Shown: positions 53,818-63,624, numbered from the stretch's first letter. The stretch is DNA of 64,000 nt from an uncultured Dehalococcoidia bacterium (GCA_958295865.1 CATQHF010000001.1:806001-870000), one strand, 5' to 3'. Numbers and translations: made by a program. The notes: generated by a model not told the origin, from the letters alone.

Positions 53818-54534
53818 GTGAGTGAGATGATGCGTAATATCGACTACGAGTCAGTAGGTAGGAGTTTTCTTGATAGGGCAACAACCCTAGATAAGATGTT
53901 GATTCCCCTAGTAAGAAGTGCTCTTCTATCTGGACAACCGCAGGCAGTTCAATGGTACTTGATGATGAATTTGCCTTTTTCTGTTGAATTGCACCTGAAG
54001 GCACTCATCTATCTAACAGCATCGCATGATAAATGCAAGATATGCTCAAAAGGTAGAAAAAGAGTATTGAATGCTCTAAAGAAAGAAAGATCAAAAAGAC
54101 CGGCTGTTCAAACACATGACCTGCGTAAGTTGTTTCAGTTCTTGCCACAAGAAACTCAAGATTACATTGGGCGCCGTTATTCTCGTGGTCTCAAAGAATT
54201 CGACATGCGCGACGGACGCTTCAACATGGTGGCTGATCATGTAAGTTGTAAGCAGTTTCTGATTAGGCATCGTAACGATTATCAGACTTACCGTTACATG
54301 GAAGAAGTCGAAGACATGTATTTCATAGAAACGCATAAGACTCAGATGTCTTACGGTCATGTTCTTTATGGTATCGCATGTTGGACAGCAGATGATCACT
54401 TTGGTATCAAAAAGATAGATGCTGATTGGCAAAAGAAGAAATTCTTGTCTGACATCCAGTCACAAACCGAATCAAATCAAAGGAGCAAAAATGACACTGA
54501 ACATGAACAACAGAACGCTCGGCATAATGGATAA
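53818..54534 (+). CDS. AT-richer hypothetical protein, possible HEPN domain
   Basis: 238 aa from a GTG at 53818. Base composition is much more AT-rich than its neighbours. MNLPFSVELHLKALIYL and QTHDLRKLFQFLPQE resemble the helices of HEPN-type domains, but the R-x4-H motif of catalytic ones is not evident. CKICSKG suggests a metal site. Lying next to a transposase fragment in repeat-rich DNA, it looks acquired; a role in defence or toxin biology is possible but not shown. Confidence 0.6.
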   Translation: MSEMMRNIDYESVGRSFLDRATTLDKMLIPLVRSALLSGQPQAVQWYLMMNLPFSVELHLKALIYLTASHDKCKICSKGRKRVLNALKKERSKRPAVQTHDLRKLFQFLPQETQDYIGRRYSRGLKEFDMRDGRFNMVADHVSCKQFLIRHRNDYQTYRYMEEVEDMYFIETHKTQMSYGHVLYGIACWTADDHFGIKKIDADWQKKKFLSDIQSQTESNQRSKNDTEHEQQNARHNG

Positions 54535-54663
54535 CCTGCCGTTCCTGCCAGGGCAATCGCATCTAAATTTCAGGGGGCAAATCCTACTGAAAATTGGTGT
54601 TTTGACACACTAAATCAGACTTGTTCATCAATGTTCAGATATTATGGGTTCGTTGATTTGACC

Positions 54664-54896
54664 AGGGATTTTCAATTGTTACGCCGAATGGGGTAGGGGT
54701 CTAAAATGCTTGCTATATCGGGCGTGTCGCAGGCGGGGATTTTAGATTCCTCACTTCGTTCGGAATGACAGGGGGCGGGCGCTCGGAATGATAGAGAAAG
54801 AGGTTCGGGATGACATGGGAGGGCGCTCGGAATGACAGAGAAAGAGGTTTGGGATGACATGGGGGGCGCTCGGACTGACAAGTGGAAGGCGATGTG
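54664..54896. repeat. Family C repeat array
   Basis: Arms tacgccgaatggggtagggg and gattcctcacttcgttcgga form an imperfect inverted repeat. A ladder of five GGAATGA/GGGATGACA units follows. It is most of the 506-bp gap (54535-55040) before the ABC transporter operon. Confidence 0.65.
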
Positions 54897-55040
54897 ATTT
54901 CCATTTCAACAGAACATAATGATGATTTAGATGCGATTGCCTTGACCAATCAGGCTTGACACTTGAAGGATGAATGGATACGCTGACAGCGTTTTGGGGA
55001 ATAAGACAAAACTGTTTTGAGCAAGGAAAGGTAAGGCGCG

Positions 55041-56930
55041 ATGTCCGAATTGATGGGAAGGTTGAACTTTACACGACTCTTGGCGTTTGCAGCGGGCGCT
55101 GCGCTTTTGCTGGCGCTTGCCTGTGCCAGCCAAGCGGAGCCTGAAGCGCCTGCGTCTGCCGCGCCCGCTCCCGCTCAGGCGGCGCCTGCCGCCGCCGCGC
55201 CGACAGCGGCGCCCGCGCCCGCTCCCACCGCCGCGCCATCCAAGCAGCCTGAGGGAGAGTTGGTAGTCGGCGTTCCGCTGCTGCATCCTCTCGTGCAGTT
55301 GCAGGAAAAAGACGCTAACGGCACGGTCGGCGGGCCCGGAACCGACTTCCAAGTTTTCGAGGGCATTTTCAGGGCGCAGTTCACCGAACCCGGCATCATC
55401 CCTTCGCAGGAAGAGTTTGAGCCTGAGATAGCCGAATCATGGGAGATCGCCTCGGACTTCAACAGCGCCACGCTCAACATTCGCAGGGGCATTGCTTGGC
55501 ACGGCGATTGGGGCGAACTGAAAGCCGAAGATGTCGTGTTCACATTCAATAACTCGTTCAAGACAGGCTCGGTTAGCAACGCCGGTGAGCAGCTGTCGCC
55601 GGGACACAGGGCGGGCTGGGAAGTCATAGATGAGTACACCGCCAAGATGAATGTGAAGCCCGGCGAGTTCAGCCCCACCTGGGGAACTTTGCACGGCGGC
55701 TTGGGGTGGGATTCCACCTTTGGGATGACCTGCAAGCACTGCTTTGAGGAGCTGGGCGCGGACGACTTCATATCCACTCCGATAGGCACTGGTCCCTTCA
55801 GGGCGAACAAGTGGGTTGGCAATGACGAGCTGGAAGGCGAAGCGCTTACCGACCACTGGCGCATAATTCCGAACATCAAGACTCTGAGAATCTTCGAGAT
55901 GCCTGAGGACGCCACTAGAGAAGCCGCGCTGCGTACCAAAGAGGTGCATATTACGCAGATTTCGGTCAAGAAAGTCGCGGGGATAGTGGACGACACCGGC
56001 GGCACCGCTGTGCCTATGGGCTTGCCCAATCCCAACACCATCTACTTCTCCGGCAACTATTGGGCGAAGATATGCCCTGAGTGTGAAGAGATGGACTTGC
56101 TGAAGATGCCTAGGCCCGGCTTCTTGCCGGACGAAGACCACCCTTGGATTGGCGATCCTTTCGCCGAGGGGTGCGACTACGACGCTATGTTCTCGTCCGT
56201 GCCGCCGCCCGCCGGTTCGGTCTGCCCCGAGATGGAAGGGCCTAGAAAGGTTCGCTGGGCGATGTCTATGGCGATAGACCGTCAGGCAATCGTGGACAAT
56301 GTTATGGACGGCTTCAGCGATGTGGCGTACACCGCCATGCACACGCAGTTCCCGCCGGGGAGCGATAACTTCCAGCAAGACTGGACGGTTCCGTTCGATC
56401 CCGATATGGCGAGGCAGTATCTTACTGAGGCGGGCTATCCCGACGGCTTCTCCGTCGTGTTCTGGGCGACTGAGAGCGTTCCCAACACTTGGGATCCTGA
56501 GCTTGCGGACGCCGTAGCGGAGATGTGGCGTGAGCATCTGAACCTGGATGTTACCGTTGACAAGTCGCCTTATGCCTCTCGCAGGCCGGAGACCGTAACG
56601 AAAGAGATGGATGTGCCTTGGCTGCATGGCTGGGGCATGCCGCCCGGCGGAACGAAAGCGCCTTTCTTCTGCCCGACGCCCGGACACCTGGGCGGCGCGG
56701 AACTGCCGGCGGTAGCCTGCGATGTGAACTACGAGAACGATGTGGAGCCGAATGAGCAGAAGCGCATCGAGAACAGCATCTACTTCCAAAACTACATGGC
56801 ATACTGGCACATCAACGCTGCCGTTGCCACTGTCAAGAGCTTCTGGGTGCATCTGCCGGAAGTCACGGAGTGGCATCCGTACTGGGGCAGCAGCTTCAAC
56901 AATCCGGCGACAGTGGTCGTAGAAAACTAG
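55041..56930 (+). CDS. Peptide/nickel-type ABC transporter substrate-binding lipoprotein
   Basis: 629 aa. The signal ends in LLLALACAS (lipobox Cys at about 29), followed by an Ala/Pro-rich linker to about 72. The rest is a family 5 solute-binding protein: GELVVGVPLLHPLVQ, ESWEIASDFNSATLNIRRGI, KAEDVVFTFNNS, RKVRWAMSMAIDRQAIVD and RQYLTEAGYPDGFSV. It has extra Cys (TCKHCFEELG; CPECEEMD). It delivers a peptide-like or other ligand to the two permeases that follow. No ATPase gene is linked in this window. Confidence 0.88.
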   Translation: MSELMGRLNFTRLLAFAAGAALLLALACASQAEPEAPASAAPAPAQAAPAAAAPTAAPAPAPTAAPSKQPEGELVVGVPLLHPLVQLQEKDANGTVGGPGTDFQVFEGIFRAQFTEPGIIPSQEEFEPEIAESWEIASDFNSATLNIRRGIAWHGDWGELKAEDVVFTFNNSFKTGSVSNAGEQLSPGHRAGWEVIDEYTAKMNVKPGEFSPTWGTLHGGLGWDSTFGMTCKHCFEELGADDFISTPIGTGPFRANKWVGNDELEGEALTDHWRIIPNIKTLRIFEMPEDATREAALRTKEVHITQISVKKVAGIVDDTGGTAVPMGLPNPNTIYFSGNYWAKICPECEEMDLLKMPRPGFLPDEDHPWIGDPFAEGCDYDAMFSSVPPPAGSVCPEMEGPRKVRWAMSMAIDRQAIVDNVMDGFSDVAYTAMHTQFPPGSDNFQQDWTVPFDPDMARQYLTEAGYPDGFSVVFWATESVPNTWDPELADAVAEMWREHLNLDVTVDKSPYASRRPETVTKEMDVPWLHGWGMPPGGTKAPFFCPTPGHLGGAELPAVACDVNYENDVEPNEQKRIENSIYFQNYMAYWHINAAVATVKSFWVHLPEVTEWHPYWGSSFNNPATVVVEN

Positions 56931-57104
56931 AATACTGAGCGCGGGGCTAACGCGGCGCAAACATGGATGGACAGGATAGAGAGATTTAACTCCCATCCTG
57001 TCCTTTCCCCATCAAGGGGGGAGGGGCGATTGCGGACGCCATTCTATTGGGAATGTGTTTGCGTCGCTTGAACCGCCCCTAACTCTTGGAAGCTGACGGG
57101 TGAA

Positions 57105-58028
57105 ATGCTAAGGCTTGTCCTTCGGAAATTAGCGGCTATCGTGGTCGTGCTGTTTGGCTTGACCATTCTCGTATTCTCGCTGTCGCATGCGACGGGCGAT
57201 CCGCGCTACCTGTACATGACGCAGTACACGCGGACGACCTCGGAGGCGTGGGAGGCGCAGGGCAAGGCGATGGGCTTGGACAAGCCGCTAGTCGTGCAGT
57301 ATGTCATCTGGGTGGGCAATGCGATTCGCGGCGATTTCGGAACTTCGGTCTATTATCAGCGCAATTCGCTGGACATGATACTGGAGGCGCTGCCCGCCAC
57401 TATCCAGCTTTCAGGCATATCGTTCCTGTTTGCGATTGCGCTAGGCATGCCCTTGGGCGTGCTTTCCGCCGTCAAGAGAAGCACCGTTTGGGACTATTTC
57501 GGGCGCAGCTTCGCGCTGCTCGGACAATCGGTGCCGCCCTTTTGGATAGCCATAGTGCTGGTGCTCATATTCAGCGTTCAGCTCAACTGGCTGCCCACGT
57601 CTCGGAGGGGTGACTGGACGCACTATGTCCTGCCGATAGTAACGCTGGGCTGGCTTCCGGCGGCGGGCTTGCTGCGCCTGACGCGCTCATCCATGCTCGA
57701 AGTGCTAGACAGCGAGTATGTGAAGCTCGCCAAGGCGAAGGGCGTCGGCTCTGTCACCATAGTCTGGAAGCACGCCTTCCGCAACGCGCTCATCGCTCCC
57801 TTGACCTTCGCCATGATACTGCTGGCGGGCTTCATGACTGGCACGGTGGTCGTGGAGACGGTCTTTGCCTGGCCCGGCATAGGCAGGCTTGCGGTGAACG
57901 CGGCTCTTAACACCGACTTCCCGCTCGTAACCGGGCTTGCGCTCATCTTTGGGATAGTGTTCTTGGTGGCAAGCCTGGTCGCTGACATCGTGTACGGTAT
58001 TCTGGATCCACGAATTCGCTATGAATGA
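57105..58028 (+). CDS. ABC transporter permease, DppB type
   Basis: 307 aa with six membrane helices and a periplasmic loop after the first. The EAA loop (YVKLAKAKGVGSVTIVWKHA) contacts the ATPases. The front matches DppB/OppB (MLRLVLRKLAAIVVVLFGLT; HATGDPRYLY). It is followed by the second permease with an 8-bp overlap. Confidence 0.9.
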   Translation: MLRLVLRKLAAIVVVLFGLTILVFSLSHATGDPRYLYMTQYTRTTSEAWEAQGKAMGLDKPLVVQYVIWVGNAIRGDFGTSVYYQRNSLDMILEALPATIQLSGISFLFAIALGMPLGVLSAVKRSTVWDYFGRSFALLGQSVPPFWIAIVLVLIFSVQLNWLPTSRRGDWTHYVLPIVTLGWLPAAGLLRLTRSSMLEVLDSEYVKLAKAKGVGSVTIVWKHAFRNALIAPLTFAMILLAGFMTGTVVVETVFAWPGIGRLAVNAALNTDFPLVTGLALIFGIVFLVASLVADIVYGILDPRIRYE

Positions 58029-58923
58029 ACAACGCGCCGATTCCGGCGTCCAAGAGTTCACGATAGAGACGGGCCGCCTTGCCGCCGCATATCAGACATT
58101 CAGGCGCTGGCCGTTCATTCCCGTCGCGGTCGTCATTTCGCTTGTCGTGGTAGCCATCTTCGCTGAACTGGTCGCGCCGCACCATCCGCTGGAGGGCGAT
58201 CTGGACGACAGGAATGTCGCCCCCGCATGGTCTGAAGAGGGGACATCCGAGTTTCTCTTGGGTACAGATCATATAGGGCGGGGCATTCTGAGCCGCATGA
58301 TTTTTGGCGCGCGCGTGTCGCTCATCGTCGCCGTTACCGTGCTGATAGCGGGCGCGGCGCTCGGCACGCTCGTCGGACTGGTGGCAGGCTATATGGGCGG
58401 CATCGTCGACGAGATACTGATGCGTCTGGTTGACTTCGTGTTCGCGTTGCCCTTCATCGTGGTCGCGCTCGTCGCCTCCGTCGTCTGGGGCGCAAGCCTG
58501 GAACTTGTCATAATCCTGCTGGCGCTGTTCACATGGGCGCCCTTCGCCCGTCAGGTGAGGGCAGAGTCGCTTCAGCTCAAGACGATGGACTATGTCGCGC
58601 TCGCCAGAGTCGCCGGCGCGTCGGGCTTTCGCATCACCGTCAGGCATATCCTTCCCGGAGTGGTGAACACGGTGATGGTGCTGTCATCGCTTCAAGTCGG
58701 CTCTCTGATACTCACCGAGTCGGTGCTCAGCTTCCTCGGGGTGGGCATCCCGCCGCCACAGCCTTCGTGGGGCAGCATGGTGTCGGATGGGCGCGAGTAC
58801 ATCTCCACGGCTTGGTGGATTTCCTTCTTCCCCGGACTTGCTATCCTGTTCATAGTGTTCTCGATGAACTTCTTCGGCGACTGGCTGCGCGACAAGCTGG
58901 ATCCGCGGCTTAGGCAGCTTTAG
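58021..58923 (+). CDS. ABC transporter permease, DppC type
   Basis: 300 aa, overlapping the previous stop by 8 bases. The N-terminal region with LGTDHIGRGILSRMIFGAR is typical of DppC. The EAA loop is YVALARVAGASGFRITVRHI. It forms the transmembrane pore with the DppB-like protein. No ATP-binding genes follow; the next gene is a CRTAC1-like lipoprotein. Confidence 0.9.
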   Translation: MNEQRADSGVQEFTIETGRLAAAYQTFRRWPFIPVAVVISLVVVAIFAELVAPHHPLEGDLDDRNVAPAWSEEGTSEFLLGTDHIGRGILSRMIFGARVSLIVAVTVLIAGAALGTLVGLVAGYMGGIVDEILMRLVDFVFALPFIVVALVASVVWGASLELVIILLALFTWAPFARQVRAESLQLKTMDYVALARVAGASGFRITVRHILPGVVNTVMVLSSLQVGSLILTESVLSFLGVGIPPPQPSWGSMVSDGREYISTAWWISFFPGLAILFIVFSMNFFGDWLRDKLDPRLRQL

Positions 58924-58975
58924 CCTGTCGCAGCCGGACTTACGGGCGGGCGTTGGCTGCTGCTATAAGGAGGGG

Positions 58976-61183
58976 GTGTTGGTGGTTCGGCTGATGCTGC
59001 GGAGAACGGGGGCTGCATGCGCCGCTTCGATTGTGCTGGCGATGTCGCTTTTCTTGGCTTGTTCGCAAGAGCCTGAGCCGACGCCTATTCAAACATTGCC
59101 CAGCGTCTCACCGCCGGCGACCGTCGTTCCCGCGCCAATGCCTTCACCGCCGGCGGCGGAGGGCGGGAAGCAGTCGGTTCGCAAGCGGGCGACTGAGGAA
59201 CGCCCCCGAATCACTCCGTTCACCAATGTAGCCGCCGAAGCGCTCAAGGACGGCTATGAGATAACCAACTATCGCCCTGCCGTGGTGGTGTTCGACTACG
59301 ACCGGGACGGGGACAGCGACTTTTATATCACATCCAACAGGGGGAACGGCAACCTGCTGTATCGCAATGAGGGGGACGGCACTTTCAGGGACATGGCAGA
59401 GGGCGCGGGCGCGGCGCTTACGGCGAGCAACAGCAGCGGCGCGGTTGCCTGCGACCTGAACAACGACGGCTACCAAGAGCTGTATGTCGGGGCGCGGGGG
59501 ATTATCGGCGACGGGCTGGACTTCAGGTCCGCGACGGGGGATGATGCGGATTCGGTGCGGCACCGGGAGGCGATACAAGACCATCTGCTTCTCAACAACG
59601 GCGACGGGAGCTTCACCGACATCACCGAGTTTGCATTTGGCGACGAGGCGAACTTGCGCTCGGCGTCCAGTATCGCATGCGCCGATGTGGACGGCGACGG
59701 ATGGCTGGACATCTATGTCGGCAATGCGGTGGATGAAGACTGGTTCATGTTCGACCAGCCCTCGCATCCGGGACATTATAACCTGCTCTATTACAACAAC
59801 GGCGATATGACCTTTGACGAAATATCCAAGTCCGCAGGCGTAGAGGGCGCTCATATAACGCTGCGCGACGAGGACGGCAAGCCACTCTTGTTCAAAGACG
59901 CGGAGACGGGCATGGAGTATGAAGGCTATGACCCGAATATCGTGGACGCGGACGGCAACCGCGTCGCGGACCCGTCGGGACGTACTCATGCGGCGCTGTT
60001 CTTCGACCATGACGACGACGGCGATCTCGACCTGTGGGCTGCCAACGATGGGCATCGCCCTTATGTCTTCCGCAACGACTCATCGCGCGGGGATGTGCGA
60101 TTTACGCCCATTGCCGAAGCCATGGGCATAGACAAGTCCGGCAACTGGATGGGCTTTGCGGTGGGCGACTATGACGGCGACGAAGACCTCGATGTCTTTA
60201 TTCCCAATGTTGGCTACCATCTGCGCCTGTTCGCGCCGCAGATGGAGCCCGGCGGCGACTGCAAGTACACCGAGCGCTTCGATTGGGGGACTTGCCTGCA
60301 TTACCTGCTTCGCAACGACGGCACGGAGAACGCGGCGGGCGTCGGCGAGGTCGGGCTGTTTCCCAATGTAGTGTCCGATACTACGGTGACGCCCAGCCCG
60401 CTCATGCCGCCGAGGTCGCTGGATAGGAAGCGGATTCATCCCGATTGGGATGCGCCAACCGGACTTGGCGCTTACGATTTCGGATATGGCACGACCTTCT
60501 TCGACTTCGATAACGACGGCAATCAGGATCTGTACTGGCTTGGCTCTGAGGGCCCGCCGGGCAACTCGTCCTTTCCCGCCGCCGGGCGGATGCTCCGAGG
60601 GGACGGGCAAGGCGGCTTCGAGGATATTACAGTTCGCGCGCGCCTGCTGGATATACGCGATGTTGACTACTCCATACTGGACGCCGATGACCCCGGCTTC
60701 AACGCCGATAGGCAGAGGATCAGCAACAGATTTCACCTGAACGGCAAGGGGCTGGCGCACGGCGACTTGAACGGCGACGGATACCTCGACCTCATCGGCA
60801 CGAACAGCAGTGGGCCTATATGGGATGAGCGAACCAAAGAGTTTGTGCCGGCGAGCGGGCCCCTGTTCGTGTGGATGAACGGCGGCGGCGAAAATCACTG
60901 GGTTACGCTGATGCTGAAGGGGCGCATGGGTGTGGATGGGACGGGCAGCAATGCCGACGCTGTGGGCGCGCGGGTCTATATTGATGCTGGGGGCAGCACT
61001 CAGGTTCAGGAGGTGCGAGCCGGCTCCAGCTACCTGTCCATGGACAGCATCGCGCTGGAGTTCGGCATTGGCGACGCCGCGATGGTGGACGCAATCAGGG
61101 TTCGCTGGCCCAGTGGCAGAACGCAGCTGCTCGAGGATGTTCCGGCAAACAGGGTTGTGGAGATTGTCGAGCCTGAGTCTTGA
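58976..61183 (+). CDS. CRTAC1-like FG-GAP/ASPIC lipoprotein
   Basis: 735 aa from a GTG at 58976 (AAGGAGGG just upstream; GTG 58982 is alternative). A signal peptide ends in SLFLACSQ. Repeats with Ca2+-binding loops occur throughout: VFDYDRDGDSDFYITSN, DLNNDGYQELYVG, DVDGDGWLDIYVGN, DHDDDGDLDLWAAND and DYDGDEDLDVFIPN. The end is an ASPIC/UnbV domain (GARVYIDAGGSTQVQEVRAG, SIALEFGIGDA). These form a beta-propeller on the cell surface. It shares the direction and region of the peptide transporter genes. Ligand unknown. Confidence 0.85.
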   Translation: MLVVRLMLRRTGAACAASIVLAMSLFLACSQEPEPTPIQTLPSVSPPATVVPAPMPSPPAAEGGKQSVRKRATEERPRITPFTNVAAEALKDGYEITNYRPAVVVFDYDRDGDSDFYITSNRGNGNLLYRNEGDGTFRDMAEGAGAALTASNSSGAVACDLNNDGYQELYVGARGIIGDGLDFRSATGDDADSVRHREAIQDHLLLNNGDGSFTDITEFAFGDEANLRSASSIACADVDGDGWLDIYVGNAVDEDWFMFDQPSHPGHYNLLYYNNGDMTFDEISKSAGVEGAHITLRDEDGKPLLFKDAETGMEYEGYDPNIVDADGNRVADPSGRTHAALFFDHDDDGDLDLWAANDGHRPYVFRNDSSRGDVRFTPIAEAMGIDKSGNWMGFAVGDYDGDEDLDVFIPNVGYHLRLFAPQMEPGGDCKYTERFDWGTCLHYLLRNDGTENAAGVGEVGLFPNVVSDTTVTPSPLMPPRSLDRKRIHPDWDAPTGLGAYDFGYGTTFFDFDNDGNQDLYWLGSEGPPGNSSFPAAGRMLRGDGQGGFEDITVRARLLDIRDVDYSILDADDPGFNADRQRISNRFHLNGKGLAHGDLNGDGYLDLIGTNSSGPIWDERTKEFVPASGPLFVWMNGGGENHWVTLMLKGRMGVDGTGSNADAVGARVYIDAGGSTQVQEVRAGSSYLSMDSIALEFGIGDAAMVDAIRVRWPSGRTQLLEDVPANRVVEIVEPES

Positions 61184-61221
61184 ACGGGTTCGGACGCTGT
61201 GAAGAAGTGGGAGGGGATAGA

Positions 61222-61560
61222 TTGAGCGGCAAGGTCTATACGGGCGGGCGCGTGGGGCATGGCAGAACCTCGAGTGTGGTGGTCGAGGTCGTGGAGGACG
61301 GCATGGCGCGCCTTCTGCCCTCGCGCCTCGACCTGCGTGAACATTCGGTCAATCTCGAATGGGGATACGGCATCGGCGGGCCGGCGCAGCTCGCGCTGGC
61401 GATACTCGCCGACGCCACCGGCAGCGACGCCTACGCCGAGCGGCATTACCACTGGTTCAAGCTGGACATCGTATCCCGCTTGCCCTGGGACGGCTGGGAA
61501 CTCCCGGAGCGCCAAGTCTGGGACTGGATCGCGGAGCATCACCCGCTGCGAACTTGCTGA
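61222..61560 (+). CDS. DUF6166 family protein
   Basis: 112 aa from the TTG at 61222 with GGAGG seven bases upstream; the frame opens at 61180. The core is KVYTGGRVGHGRTSSVVVEV, LPSRLDLREHS, EWGYGIGGPAQLALAILADA and YHWFKLDIVSRLP. The family is small and widespread, often in mobile or plasmid DNA, with no known role. It lies 39 bp after the CRTAC1-like gene. Confidence 0.8.
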   Translation: MSGKVYTGGRVGHGRTSSVVVEVVEDGMARLLPSRLDLREHSVNLEWGYGIGGPAQLALAILADATGSDAYAERHYHWFKLDIVSRLPWDGWELPERQVWDWIAEHHPLRTC

Positions 61561-61586
61561 GCGTTGCGGCTTCTCCGTCGGACGGC

Positions 61587-62075
61587 CTATGTATTTATAA
61601 ATCGACAAGGTATGTCTATGCCCATGGTTTCCTCAATCTGTTCGAGAACTTCGCCTATTGGCCTTATATCGGGGTATCCTCCATACCGCACATACAATAT
61701 AGCTTTGTCGGGGCACCTCTCTTCCGATGTGATGATTTCAGGATAAGCGTGAAGTTCTTTCAGATTGCGTATGGCGTCGGCGTTTTCCGTAACGGCGCGC
61801 TCCAACTCCTCGCGCGTGGGCCAGTCTTCGCAAGGCACGCTGCAATCCACGCTGTAAAATACATTCAATACAGTGCTTGATACACTCGTCAAGACCCACT
61901 CCGTCTGCTGCTGGCTTAGCACATTAGCAAACAGAAACCATACTGCGAATCCCCACAATACCAAGGTGGCAAGAGTCAGAACCCCCGTGAGTATGAGGCA
62001 TCCCACGCTATACAGCAGGAATCGGACGAAACGCCAGACTATTCGGAGCATAGTTCGGAAACTTAGACTCTTCAT
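61587..62075 (-). CDS. Membrane protein with Cys motif, tandem copy 1
   Basis: 162 aa. One or two membrane helices (FLLYSVGCLILTGVLTLATL; VLWGFAVWFLFANVL) are followed by an extracytoplasmic domain with CSVPCEDWPTREELER and CPDKAILYVRYGG, where paired Cys could form disulfides. The next gene is a near copy. The function is unknown. Confidence 0.65.
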   Translation of the reverse strand: MKSLSFRTMLRIVWRFVRFLLYSVGCLILTGVLTLATLVLWGFAVWFLFANVLSQQQTEWVLTSVSSTVLNVFYSVDCSVPCEDWPTREELERAVTENADAIRNLKELHAYPEIITSEERCPDKAILYVRYGGYPDIRPIGEVLEQIEETMGIDIPCRFINT

Positions 62076-62152
62076 TGCTATGAAGCCTCATTTATGAGAT
62101 AACCTCTTGTCAATAAGTAGATGCTGACGAGCATCAGGCCCGGCGGGCGGCG

Positions 62153-62638
62153 CTAGATATTTCTAAATCGACAAGGTATGTCTATGCCCCTGGCTTCCTC
62201 AATCTGTTCGAGAAATTCGCCTATTGCCCTTACAGCGCTTGTTCCTCCATACGGCACATACAACATAGCTTTGTCGGGACACTTCTCTGATGTAACGATT
62301 TCAGGATAAGCGTGAAGTTCTTTCAGCCTGCGAACGGCGTCGGCGTTTTCCGTAACGGCGCGCTCCAACTCCTCGCGCGTAGGCCAGTCTTCGCAAGGCA
62401 CGCTGCAATCCACGCTGTAAAATACCTTCAATACAGTGCTTGATACACTCGTGAAGACCCGCTCCGCTTGCTGCTGGCTTAGCACATTATCAAACAGAAA
62501 CCATACTGCGAATCCCCACAATACCAGCATGGCGAGCGTCAGAACCCCCGTGAGTATGAGGCATCCCACGCTATACAGCAAGAATCGGACGAAACGCCAG
62601 ACTATTCGGAGCATGGTTCGGAAACTTAGACTCTTCAT
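62153..62638 (-). CDS. Membrane protein with Cys motif, tandem copy 2
   Basis: 161 aa, most residues identical to copy 1, with the same MKSLSFRTMLRIVWRFVRFL start. The upstream base sequence including ATTTATGAGATAACCTCT is also duplicated (62088-62106 and 62651-62669), so the repeat unit of about 563 bp spans promoter and gene. The copies differ mainly around the third quarter (RNLKELHA vs RRLKELHA) and the C-terminal loop. Confidence 0.65.
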   Translation of the reverse strand: MKSLSFRTMLRIVWRFVRFLLYSVGCLILTGVLTLAMLVLWGFAVWFLFDNVLSQQQAERVFTSVSSTVLKVFYSVDCSVPCEDWPTREELERAVTENADAVRRLKELHAYPEIVTSEKCPDKAMLYVPYGGTSAVRAIGEFLEQIEEARGIDIPCRFRNI

Positions 62639-62709
62639 TGCTATGAAGCCTCATTTATGAGATAACCTCTAGTTAGTATATTAACCGATACTGAGAACCG
62701 GAGTATGTC

Positions 62710-63474
62710 ATGAGATTACAAGATAAGAATGCCATAATCACCGGCGGGGCGTCGGGGATTGGGCGCGCTATATGCGAGTTGTTTGCGGAGGAGGGTGCGC
62801 GGCTCACTATCGCCGATATAGACGCGGCGGGCGGCGAGCGGACGCTGGCGAGTGTCAGGGCGGCGGGCGGTGAGGCGCAGTTCGTGGCGACGGATGTGTC
62901 CAAGGAGGCTGATGTGGCGGCGATGGCGCAAGCCGCGGTCGACGCCTATGGCTCGGTCAACATCCTGGTCAATGACGCTGCCGCATTCGTATTCGGCGAG
63001 ATAGAGGACATCACGGATGCCGACTGGCAGCGCGTCTTCGGCGTGAATGTCATAGGGCAGGCGTATTGCGTCAAGCATGCGCTGCCGCACATGAAGGCGG
63101 CGGGCGGCGGTTCTATCGTGAACTTGGCGTCCGTGAGCGGCTTCATCGCGCAGCCGGCCTTCATTCCGTACAACGCATCTAAGGGCGCGGTGATGCAGCT
63201 GACGCGCTGCCTCGCGCTCGACCTCGCGCCTTACAACATCCGCGTTAACTGCGTCTGCCCAGGCTCGGTGCTGACGCCCGCGACGGAGCGACACCGGCGT
63301 TTCATGGGCGCGGATCGCGACGAGTTCCTCGCTGAGGCGGGCGCGTCCAACTTCATGAAGCGCGTCGCCGACCCGCGCGAAATAGCCTACGGCGCGCTGT
63401 TCCTCGCGTCCGACGAGGCGTCCTTCGTAACCGGAACTCCGCTCGTGATGGACGGCGGATTGACGGCGCAATAG
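62710..63474 (+). CDS. Short-chain dehydrogenase/reductase
   Basis: 254 aa. The NAD(P) loop is TGGASGIG; DIDAAGGER suggests NAD preference from the acidic Asp after the second strand. The catalytic set is NLASVSGF (Ser), YNASK (Tyr, Lys) and NVIGQAYC (Asn region). ILVNDAAAF replaces the usual NNAG. The C-terminus ends GTPLVMDGGLTAQ. A typical FabG-like 3-ketoacyl or sugar alcohol dehydrogenase; the substrate is unknown. Single gene. Confidence 0.92.
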   Translation: MRLQDKNAIITGGASGIGRAICELFAEEGARLTIADIDAAGGERTLASVRAAGGEAQFVATDVSKEADVAAMAQAAVDAYGSVNILVNDAAAFVFGEIEDITDADWQRVFGVNVIGQAYCVKHALPHMKAAGGGSIVNLASVSGFIAQPAFIPYNASKGAVMQLTRCLALDLAPYNIRVNCVCPGSVLTPATERHRRFMGADRDEFLAEAGASNFMKRVADPREIAYGALFLASDEASFVTGTPLVMDGGLTAQ

Positions 63475-63539
63475 GGGGCGGCCGGCGTATCAGTCGGTCG
63501 GTTCGCCGTGAGGATGGGTATTCTCAATATGTATTGGTT

Positions 63540-63621
63540 AGGACTTACGCAGTTGAGCGCGATTTCGTTCTTGAAACAGGTCAATGTCAAGTAGGAGTTC
63601 ATGTTCAAGTGCGTAAGTCCT
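63540..63621. mobile_element. 82-bp element with AGGACTTACGCA ends, copy 1
   Basis: AGGACTTACGCA at the left and TGCGTAAGTCCT at the right are perfect 12-bp inverted repeats, extendable to about 17 with one mismatch. There is no coding capacity. A second copy lies 247 bp away in the same orientation. Confidence 0.75.
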
Positions 63622-63624
63622 GAT

